DNA of 64,000 bases from Sanderia malayensis (taxonomy: Eukaryota > Cnidaria > Scyphozoa > Semaeostomeae > Pelagiidae), in NCBI GenBank assembly GCA_013076295.1, contig RQOL01000519.1, forward strand, positions 2,966,488 through 3,030,487. Direction: 5' to 3'. The notes under the pieces were generated by a model. The model worked only from the letters and a program-made list of their open reading frames with translations. It had not been told where the DNA came from and ran no database searches. Made by a program: the position numbers and the translations under genes. Positions 53,820 to 63,159 of the stretch are shown here, piece after piece; position 1 is the first letter of the stretch, and the number at the start of each line of letters is the position of its first letter.

Positions 53820-54456
53820 AACCTGGTCGAAAATTTCAAAAATTGTGTGATGATGATGAAGTAATCAATCTACAACAATATCAAATGATAATTGGTTGTC
53901 TTACTTATGCTGCAACAACAACTCGTGTAGACATTGCCGCTGCAGTTGGCATTCTAGCCCAGTACATGGCAAAACCCGGAAAACAACACTGGGAAGGTAT
54001 ACAGATGCAGATTGGGATGGAGACCTTGACACAAGGCGCTCAACTTCTGGATATATCTTTCAAATCAATGGATGCACTATAAGCTGGTGTAGTAAGAAGC
54101 AATTAACAGTTGCAAAATCGTCCACAGAAGCAGAGTATATTTCTCTCAGTCAATGTTGTCAAGAAGCAATTTGGTTGAGAATGTTGCTTGAAGATCTTGG
54201 TTTTAAACAGAGCAAACCAACATTAATCTTTGAGAATAATCAAAGCTCTATTGAATTATCAAAGAATCCGAAATATCACAACAGGACAAAGCATATAAAT
54301 GTTTCTCTTCATTTTGCAAGAGAGAAAGTTGCTGATAAAACAATTGAAATCAAATACAGTCCTACAGAAGACATGGCAGCTGACATTATGACAAAGGGAC
54401 TCTGCAAAGCTAAGTTTGAGAAATTTAGAGACATGATTGGTATAAAAGACTACTAA
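53810..54456 (+). pseudogene. Copia-2 RT end and RNase H
   Basis: The frame 53810-54082 holds the RT thumb (QQYQMIIGCLTYAATTTRVD, AAVGILAQYMAKPGKQHWEG). After a short deletion and frame change near 53997, RNase H reads YTDADWDGDLDTRRSTSGY and KSSTEAEYISLSQCCQEAIW, then KHINVSLHFAREKVADKTIE and TEDMAADIMTKGL, ending at 54456. The three acidic residues of RNase H are encoded. Confidence 0.83.
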
Positions 54457-54474
54457 TATTCGTTAATCATTTAA

Positions 54475-56423
54475 GGTGGTTATCTATCTTTTTTATCTGA
54501 AAAATGAATTTTCCAAATAATTTCGGGTTTTGGTTCCAGAAGTTAGAGTAACTATTAAACTGCATTGTCACGCATACATTTGCTACTTTGTACAGTTATT
54601 TGGCCAAAATATGATACTTTTGAAAAGTAACCGAAAATTGTTTTCCTTAGAAACCGTGTTAATTTGGTTGCTATGGGGTTTTTCTGCCCGCTGCACACCC
54701 CAGATTATTGGTAACCCCTCCAAAATGTTTATCGTGTATTCATTGAAGTGAATCCAATTGGTGTTCGCTTATTGGGAATCATATGAAGTAGTAGTAAGCT
54801 ATGAAAGAGGGGAGGTGGTGTGACCACGTGTGACGAATGTAAAATGGAATTTAGACTAGCAAGAATTGAGAAGAAAATTGCATATTGCACGGATTTTTGG
54901 ATATGGGTTGGTGGTAAAATACATCAAAGTACCGTAAAAAGTGCAAACGATTTGCTGGAGCTAGAAAGCAAGAAGTTAATGAACCACAAATTGATGAAGA
55001 CACCAGTGAAAGTGTGGACCCTGAAGTAGGCCCACCCACTTCAACACCACACCAGACAGAGCAAACCGATCATTCGAAAAGCTCTCAAGGAACTATCTCA
55101 TTCTTGAAATGGATGATAGCCATATTATAACGAGGAAAAGAGCAAGATCATTTGGGATAGACTCGTTGTTTGGGCTATGTATTATCATTCAATCAGGACA
55201 GGAGTTGCAGAGCAGCACAAATATTGTCCAAAGGGACAAGATAGCTGGTGCAGAAATAAAAGAGATGTTGCATTTAAAACCAAGAGCTCTAGACAGAAGT
55301 AAATGTCTTCCTCCTGTCTTTAAAAAAGAATTGTTGCCCATCTTCAAAAGATTGTCAAGTGAAAGTCTGTTGAGCCGGTGCTTAAGAGGATTAAGCGAAA
55401 ATCAAAATGAGTCGTTAAACAATGTCTTATGGCAGAAGAAGATTGGAGACAGCAACAGCAGCTGCTGTTTTGCAATGGAACAAAGGTTCAGGTGCAGTCA
55501 CCAATCTTCTTGCAAGGTTTAGAATATATCCAGAAACAAACACTTTGAGAGACTGTCGCTGGCTCAATGACAAACGACGGCTCGGGAGTGTAAACTGAAA
55601 TACAAAAGTCAGAGAAGGTTATAAGAAGAAAAAGAAAAGAAAACACAAAAACAGGACAAGACTACTTGGCTAGTGGATTTACCATCCACAAAACTCCAGA
55701 TAGTCATGAAAAAGTCCAATTGAAGGTCCAAAAGAGCAAAGTCGCAATTGCCCATAATGGCATAACATTTGTCAATGAAAAGAATATCCCTCTGGTTGTG
55801 TAATCTTCTAATAAAAAAGACAAAAACTAAGACATACTGTCTGGAGGGGTCTTACTAGACATTGTGGACAATTTTGTGCATTCTGGATTGAATATAGCTT
55901 TTCGTTTTGTTGTATTTTGAGGCCGTTTTTGAATTTTTGCGTATTTGGACTTTGAGAAAGGATATCTAAGACATTGTTTGAGATATTTAGCTCAAACTTG
56001 CTCTCGTACATTGTTTTCAGGTGATAATTTGAATAAGCAGACAGAATTTTGATATCTGATGTAATTCATGATTTACCTGGAAAAAGGACCTTTTTTGGGT
56101 TTCCATGGCAACCATTACCTGGGCAAGAAAATCCTCTGTTCATTCAAGTAACATTGCCATGGCAAGTTGTTTGGTACCTTACTTGTTGAAGTACAACAAC
56201 CCGTTTGTCTCAAATCTTTTCTCGAACATAAAGTACTGGTCCTACTAACTGGTCTTTAAAATGACTACTGGTCACATGATCTCCAAATTTTTTTGGAAAA
56301 TATTTTCCTGGGTTATCAATAAATCTTTTTGGCAAGTTTCAGATCAATGAGCCACGTCATTGTTGAGATAATTACATTTTTGTGCAACAGACATGGTTTT
56401 TGCTGAAAAGGTAGATAACCCCC
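54475..56423 (+). mobile_element. Kolobok-like DNA transposon with TTAA target duplication
   Basis: TTAA flanks the segment at 54471-54474 and 56424-56427. The terminal inverted repeats read GGTGGTTATCTATCTTTT and GGGGGTTATCTACCTTTT. TTAA duplication occurs in Kolobok and piggyBac. The degraded protein (frame 55109-55522, with SRCLRGLSENQNESLNN, a C-L-x-G-x-x-Q-N-x-N-E-S-x-N-N motif) is of the type found in Kolobok/Mutator-like transposases, not piggyBac. It sits between the Copia-2 RNase H stop and the right LTR. Confidence 0.72.
54820..55600 (+). pseudogene. Kolobok-like transposase relic
   Basis: Pieces: CDECKMEFRLARIEKKIAYC near 54826, a linker with acidic and Thr/Ser residues, and the frame 55109-55522 with GLCIIIQSGQELQSS, LHLKPRALDRSKCLPPVFKK and the QNQNESLNNVLW block. 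An apparently frame-shifted continuation (AVLQWNKGSGAVTNLLARF) follows. The N-terminal THAP or DNA-binding part is not visible. It is degraded by deletions and at least two frame breaks. Family naming depends on the N-E-S-L-N-N block and the TTAA ends. Confidence 0.6.
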
Positions 56424-56493
56424 TTAATTGCTTCATCTTTGGTGCTGGATTTAATTATACTTTATTATATCTAATGTTTGCATCAAGTGGAAG

Positions 56494-56725
56494 TGTTGAA
56501 AGACTGTTATTATTGTTGTTATGATGCACACACTACATACAATGCTGTTCCGTTAATGTTTAATGTTAACTTCCTGTGTAGAACTCGTGATTATCATGCT
56601 AAAAGATCATGCTGTGTTTTCTTGCCAAATTATGTTGTAATTCTAATCTTAATTCTTCTTCGATTCGATTCTGTTATGTTATGATCAAAACGTTGTTGTC
56701 CCTGGTTGTTATACTAATTTCAATA
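56494..56725 (+). repeat. Copia-2 right LTR
   Basis: This direct repeat of 43011-43242 has about nine base differences, starts TGTTGAAAGACTG and is followed by AGAAC. Confidence 0.92.
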
Positions 56726-56730
56726 AGAAC

Positions 56731-57966
56731 CCTATTGTTTTGTGTTTGAAAAATCAAAGAAGAAAGCCAAATATGAAAATTTTATGCCACAAACACAGCC
56801 AAATGTAGAATTAGACAACAAGCAGCCAGGAAAATTTGTCTGCACATTTCACTTAAAATCTTTGAGCCTCAAAGCAAAAAGCTTGCATAAACTTAAAAAA
56901 TGATGATCTGAAATCATTTCAATGAGAGGTGAAAATAGAGAAAGCACAGAAAACCAAGGTTAAATTAAATAATGTTACTTGTATTGTGAGAAAATGTCAC
57001 GCTATATGCATTTCACAGTATGGGTTCATCATTTGAGTAGAGAACACGATAAGAGTGAGACAGAAAGATAGATTGGCAAGCATGCCTGATTAGGTAACTG
57101 GTTGTGTCTGCAAAGCTATATATGAATACTTTCTTGCAGAGTATCTAGTCCCTTAGCTGTGGGTATGGAGACCCATGCCATTTCAACAAAACAATGCTCC
57201 TTGCCATTAATCAAAAGAAAGAAAAAATATAGCAGAAAAGTAAAGTCATTGTGTTGCCTATGCTATGCAGGCAAACAGAATATAAATAAAAACGTTTGAC
57301 ATCTAATCCTCCAGTATCAAGGAGGATCACTGTGTCAATGTGTCTAATTAAGTCATTATGAACGTAAGGTAAGCAGACACTAGCTGCAAGCTTAAAGAGC
57401 ACATACCTCCACTTTTCTGTCCTGATGTTGGATTTGGTGATGTTGACTAAGATCTATTTGCCGAGAGCAATTAGAGCCACAATGATGAATGCCAAAACAG
57501 GTTCTATACAATGAGTGCTCCTCAAAGTAACTTGCATAATAGTGTTGGTTATCAGGTATTCACAATCAGTGAGCTATGAAAGCAAAAATCACACAGCCTC
57601 CAAGTGCCTGCAGTCTCTCAGCTTTGGATCAGCAACTTCCATACTTGGTTCTTCCTTGTCTGAAAATTACATATCACCAAATTGCTTAACTGATAGTCCA
57701 CTGGTGCCTATGGTGTTGGAACCTGCCCATCCTAAAACAAAAAATTCATTTAGAAAAAAGTTCAAAGCGAAACTAAAATTGAAAGCAATGTCACATGTAA
57801 TATCATGTTTTTAATGCAAAACTTTTATTAAATGGTGAATGTATCATGGTTGGCATGTCAGTCAAATGTTTTTGAAAACACAGCAGACATACTCCTTTAA
57901 TTAAAAGCTCTGCATATTCGTACCACAGCCAAATCTATATTACTTTAAATCCAAGAACTATATTTG
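56731..57966. other. stretch without recognised gene
   Basis: Short frames on both strands (for example 57515-57814, plus) show no known domain. A minus-strand stretch near 57680-57735 (GWAGSNTIGTSGLSVKQFGD) looks protein-like and ends at a possible donor, but no consistent gene model could be built. Confidence 0.35.
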
Positions 57967-58640
57967 CGGAAAATAATAAAAACTTACATACACTCCTTGA
58001 CATATTGCTGTGGTTCTGGAGAATGAGAAAACCAAATAGAAAAATTAAGCCATTGCTTCACATGTTGGGCAGGCAACTTCTAGTAAATGTTCATAATTCA
58101 TAATTGCAATATATTCCATAGAAGGTCATGATTGATTTGTGGAAAGCAATTGTAAATGGCATGTAAATCCTTTAGAAATTGTCCCATTCACAACTTTAGA
58201 TTTTGCACGGTATTTCAGCTTGGTGGTCTTGGTCTACTTGCTGCTACCAAAGTGTTTCCTTTCCAGAATTTCAAGGATGCCTCAGAAAGAATCTGCATCA
58301 ATGAATTTAATCAGCAATTCTTGAAACTGCTTTTATGCCTCTTTGAATCTGTAAGTATCCAGATGTATACGTGTCAGGAAAGAACATGTTTGGCCTACAT
58401 ATCATACCTGCTGATTTACAGTATTGCAGGGTATATACCAATAACACTTTCGTGAATGCCTCCAAAGGCTTGCTTGACTGGTACCTCCTGGCCAGGATGG
58501 TGCGTGCAGCAAACAAGAAGTCTGAGAGAGATTGCCAGAGTGTATACAATTCTCGGTCCAAAACAAGGCAGCACCTTTGACTATTTTCATTGTCACTGAT
58601 CAATTCTGCAAAAAAATTAATTATTCTTTGTCAATACAAC
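57967..58640 (-). repeat. inverted arm A of a diverged ~600-bp duplication (exon-like content)
   Basis: This arm is the imperfect reverse complement of 62490-63146. Shared words include GGGACAATTTCTAAAGG, TGGTAGCAGCAAGTAGACCA and CACTCTGGCAATCTCTCTCA in the minus orientation. On the minus strand the arm has splice-like borders (CAG before ATTCTTTCTGAGGC, GTAAGT after CAAGGAGTGTAT) and an open stretch LYTLWQSLSDFLFAARTILA. I do not recognise the protein. Confidence 0.6.
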
Positions 58641-58789
58641 AGAGAACAGAAAACCCAAAACAAAGTAGTGCTTAAAACCAGTTTGAAGGTGAAAAGTCCG
58701 TGTAAAAAAAGTGGATCATACATGGTACAAATAACTTTTATGAAAATGCCAAAAAAATTTACATTAGTTACAAATATGTACGCAAACGC

Positions 58790-58960
58790 TGATGTAAGAA
58801 TTTACCTGAGCCGATTCCATAAATCAAGGGCTGTTGATGTTGTTTAATTTGAAAAGAGTTTTTTCTGCATATTCTTCGAAATATGCCAGTGGATGGAGTG
58901 GAGAGGGCGTTATGATAACACCACACAATGCATATAAAATATTTGACCTGTGCTTCGTCC
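58790..58960 (-). pseudogene. degenerate copy of ACAD10-like exon 1
   Basis: On the minus strand this segment parallels 3179-3300. GGTGTTATCATAACGCCC encodes GVIITPSPL, then LAYFEEYAEKTLF, where the intact gene has [21 protein letters not shown] donor-like GGCTCAG|GTAAAT closes the match, as in the real exon (GGCTCGG|GTAAGT). A TGA stop lies between. The HAD motif I Asp region is degraded upstream. It is probably a relic of a duplicated ACAD10-like or other HAD-domain gene. Confidence 0.7.
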
Positions 58961-58994
58961 TCTCGGCTCGGCATGCTTCCTGTTACGGCCTGAA

Positions 58995-59480
58995 GCAGTA
59001 TGGCTATCTAGAAAACATGGAGTGTAGAATGATGGAATGGAATGATGGAACGGGGTGATGGAATGATCGAATGGAGTAGAATGGACCTAAACATGAAGAC
59101 GTTTGAAATTGTCGACATTGTTGTATATTCTTATACAAGTTGGTATACACATTTGATTCAGTATTGTTCGTCAAGGTCATTCTAGTACCAATATCGCTGT
59201 TTGACACGTCATACTCTTGTGACAATTGCGACAACATTTAACTGCAAGCTTACAATGGCCTAATGAGTTTATTCGCAATTTATACGTAAGAGATCAAGAA
59301 TCGTGCTAAAATAGGGGTTACAAGATATAGAAGAACACAAAAATGTATATTTTGCTAACAAGATATCATATATTTTCCTATTACAAATTTTGAAAAATCG
59401 TTCCATGTTTTCCATAATTCATTCCATGTTTTCCATACTTCATTCCATTTCATCATTCCATTCCATCATTCACGCCATGC
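58995..59480. repeat. GGAATG-type simple repeats in two inverted clusters
   Basis: At 59017-59085 the plus strand has repeated GATGGAATG words. At 59397-59476 it has repeated CATTCCAT words, the complement. Words such as AAAACATGGA and its complement TCCATGTTTT also occur in both, so the clusters face each other about 300 bp apart. Confidence 0.75.
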
Positions 59481-59503
59481 GGGGAGAAGAGAATCTTCTC
59501 TTA

Positions 59504-60575
59504 AGGCGGATTTACACGGTACAAGTTGGCTACAAGTTTTTTCGATATTGGACTGCAAACTTGAACTTGTATCGTGTAAATGCCCTAAAATTCTGTTCAC
59601 GCCTGTTGTTTTGATTGACGTTAATCCTCCATCACAGTCGAAAAATTTCTGACTCGATGTCAAAAAGTTTTCAGTTCACACCATTTTTTCAAAGACGCCG
59701 CAAATCGCTACTTCACGTAAGGTTTGTTTTGATTCGCGAATCGCAAATTTTGGGAAGGAAAACTCAATTTTCGCAGCAAAATGGTTCTGATAACGGATAA
59801 AAGTTTATCTCGCGTGCGTCAACTTAAATTATCAGATTTATGAAGAAATTTATGACAAAATTTCAGCACCATAATTAATTAAATACTCAAAACAAGCAAC
59901 AACATTGCCCCATGCCATGAAACGCGTTCTGGGCCATAAAGATGGTTTGCAAACGTCTCTCAAACTGTTTCTCAAACTGTTTCCTTCATATTTCAGATGA
60001 CCATGCCAAAAACATGTTAGAAATGGATATATACAACGCTAATTTGTCCAAAAGCATATTAGGCCCACCGCAATACAAGCAGCACCATAATCAGCAATGA
60101 AAATGCAAATAATATTGTAATAAACCTTTTGATGGATAATGATTATTATTATTATTTTATTATACCATAATTAATAATGGCTTGTTTTGAGTATTTAATT
60201 AACTACTGGTGCTAAAATTTTGTCATAAATTTCTTCATAAATCTGATAATTTAAGTTGACGCACGCGAGATAAACTTTTATCCGTTATCAGAACCATTTT
60301 GCTGCAAAAATTGAGTTTTCCTTCCCAAAATCTGCGATTCGCGAATCAAAACAAACCTTACGTGAAGTAGCGATTTGCGGCGTCTTTGAAAAAATGGTGT
60401 GAACTGAAAAACTTTTTGACATCGAGTCAGAAATTTTTCGACTGTGATGGAGGATTAACGTCAATCAAAACAACAGGCGTGAACAGAATTTTAGGGCATT
60501 TACACGATACAAGTTCAAGTTTGCAGTCCAATATCGAAAAAACTTGTAGCCAACTTGTACCGTGTAAATCCGCCT
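59504..60575. mobile_element. 1072-bp foldback MITE, Harbinger-type ends, TSD TTA
   Basis: The outer ends AGGCGGATTTACACGGTAC are exact inverted complements. The inverted arms run about 390 bp each (59504-59896 and 60163-60575) with few differences, so nearly three quarters of the element can pair with itself. TTA flanks it at 59501-59503 and 60576-60578, which fits PIF/Harbinger. The arms share words such as AGGCGTGAACAGAATTTTAG and its complement. The central 260 bp include a run of ATT. It encodes no protein. Confidence 0.85.
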
Positions 60576-60578
60576 TTA

Positions 60579-60994
60579 CACTCTTTTCGTTTTATAAGAA
60601 TACTTAATTTTTCGCTGAGCCTCATTATTCTTAATTTTTTTCTATTTTGAGCCCCGGAATATTCTTAAATTATTCTTGGCGCGGCAGAAAATACAGATAT
60701 GGCAATACACTGCTATTATTATCATCAATGCCAAAAACGCATAACTATTTTTCTTGCTAAAGTCCTTATTTCCTGTAGCACAGATTTTATCGACACTTTC
60801 ATCAAAATTTGGATGAGCGTATTTAAAACCATTGCCCGTGAAAGGCACACCAATTCAAAAATAAAAAACGCCTGCTAAAAATAATAGTTTCACAAGATCG
60901 TGAGCCTGACAATATTCTTAAAATTTTCTTAAATTTCACGAATTTTGAGCCTCATTATTCTTATAGAGTTTATTCTTATAAAAAGAAAAGAGTG
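60579..60994. mobile_element. ~416-bp MITE flanked by TA
   Basis: The ends CACTCTTTTCGTTTTATAAG and CTTATAAAAAGAAAAGAGTG are imperfect inverted complements, with TA outside on both sides (60577-60578, 60995-60996). TGAGCCTCATTATTCTTA occurs in direct copy near both ends. TA duplication suggests a Tc1/mariner-like origin. It abuts the foldback MITE so that the two share the TTA/TA at 60576-60578. Confidence 0.65.
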
Positions 60995-60996
60995 TA

Positions 60997-62489
60997 CCAC
61001 ACCACACCCTTACAAATTGGATGACGGGTAAAATTCACTTCCAACAGTGTGGAAACGACAAACAAATTTTTTCCCACCCTCCGGCCCTTGGGCCTTCCAC
61101 ATTTTTCTAAAGTTGTCTCTAATTTTGATTTTTATGAGAACCAGTTTTGAATCAGGAAGGGTCAGGTTTGCATATTTTGCCATGTGTGTGCATGTCTATT
61201 TTCTAGCAAGCAAGGGCCAAGGGCCCGCGGGTACACTTCCGTCGCGTGATCAACCAAGCTACTTCCTTCGATTCTATTCTGTGGCTGAGCTGAGATACCA
61301 CACCCACAAGAATTTTTTTGAGGCTCACAGCAAGCATGCCATGCCATGCCAGTCCCGTCCCGTGCACTCCAACCACGCCTTCATCTTCATCACAACACAA
61401 GACGAAGCAAAACAGAGATCCAATATTTGATATCGTGGTGTTATCATGCAATTTCAAAGATGATGCCGAGAAAACTATTCAAATTTATCAACATCCCTGG
61501 TAGTATGGATGCGGCTCAGGTACCTAAATTCTTCCAATAGCGTTAAAGTGTATTTTTAATTTTCAGGAAGATGCGATTTTCTTAAAACTGTTGTTATTTA
61601 AGTCAAGATTATAATGCCCTATCGTCCGTTCCTAATAATGCCTAATTTTCAATCGTTTATTGTTGTGGGTTTTATAAGAAGAAGGTTGAAATAGTCACCA
61701 AAGTTGTAGTCAAAACTGCCTCGTCGCAGACAAACAATTACTTTTTGGAGAATAACCACAATAATGAAAAACAACTTTCAATGTGGTAAGATTGCTTCAT
61801 TTTGGGATATTCAGCTGTTTGGAGAAAGTAATTTTTTGTTTCAAACCCTTACTATGGCACAAATATTTTATCCCGAGAATTAATTTACAAGGGGCTGTGT
61901 TCTGATGGTTTACCAGGTAGGTTTTACATTATTGTGGATTGTGAAAACATTGCTGTGATATTTTGCTTGCTGAAGTAATGATATCAGTCTTAGAGAATTG
62001 GTTAAATCCCAAGACAACAGCTATGTTTGTGGCAAGAGAATTTTTTAACATACCAAACAGTAGCAAAGACTGAGAGGGATACGAATAGGCAAAGCTACCA
62101 AGTCAAAAATTGGAGATAGAATTGTAGTTCAGATATTTCAGACATTGCAGTATACTTATGAATGTGAAGGCACAATACCCATTTGGATTTGACTTCCATT
62201 TCATATGTCAAATTCATGCAGCAAATTCATTTGACTAATTTGTTTATGTATGATTGTGAATTGTCGCCTTGTTTTGGCTGAGAACTATCTGAGAATAATT
62301 TCCCAAAATGGAAAATTTTCAAGAATATCAAGACTCTGCAAAATTGTTAGCATCTTCATAAAAATACATAGTCTGTAACATATATAGTCCATTTGTATTT
62401 TATGCACAGGATTTTCAATTTACATGGCTGTTGATTTATCCATATTCAAAACTAATTTTACGCAATATTTTGTTTTGGGTTTTCTTTTT
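60997..62489. other. stretch without recognised gene
   Basis: A plus-strand open frame at 61047-61430 has no recognisable domain, and the minus strand is open over part of the same place, which argues for chance. The rest is AT-rich. Nothing more can be supported. Confidence 0.45.
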
Positions 62490-63146
62490 TTTGTTGTATT
62501 GACAAAGAATAATTGATTTTTTGTAGAATTGATCAGTTGATTTACAATGAAGATGGCTTCTAAAAGTGCTTCCTGTTTTTGGACAGAGAATTGTCTACAC
62601 TCTGGCAATCTCTCTCAGACTTCTTGTTTGCTGCACCATCTTGGCCAGAAAGTACCAGTCAAGCGAGGCTTTGGAGGCATTCCCAAAAGTGTCATTGGCA
62701 TACCCAGCCTACTGTAAATCACCAGGTATGATAGGCCAAATATACTCTTTCCTGACACATACATCTGGATTCAAAGAGGCATAAAAGCAACTAATTAATT
62801 CATTGATGCAGATTCTTTGTGAGGCATCCTTGAAATTATGAAAAGGAAACACTTTGGTAGCAGCAAGTAGACCAAGACCACCAAGCTGAAATACTGTGCA
62901 AAATCTAAACTTGTGAATGGGACAATTTCTAAAGGATATACATGCCACTTACAATTGCTTTACACAAATCAATCACGACCTTCTATGGAATATATTGCAA
63001 TTATGAATTATGAATATTTACCAGAAGCTGTCTGCCCAACATGTGAAGCAATAGCTTCATTTTTCTATTTGGTTTTCTCATTCTCCAGAACCACAGCAAT
63101 ATGTCAAGGAGTGTATGTAAGTTTTTATTATTGTCCGCAAATATAG
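62490..63146 (+). repeat. inverted arm B of the diverged ~600-bp duplication
   Basis: This arm is the reverse complement of 57967-58640. In this orientation it shows TTGGACAG followed by an open stretch, a donor-like CACCAG|GTATG (62729), an acceptor-like TGATGCAG (62810) and a final short exon-like block AACCACAGCAATATGTCAAG with donor-like GTAAGT (63116). A 4-base loss relative to arm A (GCTGCACC against GCTGCACGCACC) shifts its frame, so at least this copy is probably non-coding. Confidence 0.6.
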
Positions 63147-63159
63147 TAGTACGGCAGAT

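Larger units (their letters stand above)
43011..56725 (+). mobile_element. Copia-2, LTR retrotransposon with TSD AGAAC and three nested inserts
   Basis: The 232-bp LTRs (43011-43242 and 56494-56725) differ at about nine positions. They are bounded by AGAAC on both sides (43006-43010, 56726-56730). The primer-binding site GGTTATGGGCCCAG follows the left LTR. Gag starts at 43310, is cut near 43764, resumes at 52163, and pol runs to 54456. Inserts: a Helitron-like segment (about 43774-52162) which itself carries BEL-2, and a Kolobok-like transposon (54475-56423). The total of 13.7 kb shrinks to about 3.4 kb without the inserts, so the element also has internal deletions. Confidence 0.9.

Noticed and set aside
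54475..56423. piggyBac assignment based on TTAA
   Set aside because: The protein fragment has no piggyBac DDD blocks and instead carries the N-E-S-L-N-N motif; Kolobok also uses TTAA.
57515..57814. 99-residue plus-strand frame
   Set aside because: No domain or compositional sign of coding, no splice context that fits, and the opposite strand looks at least as protein-like.
61047..61457. Overlapping open frames on both strands
   Set aside because: Both strands are open over the same bases without any recognised domain, which is what chance gives in moderately GC-rich DNA.
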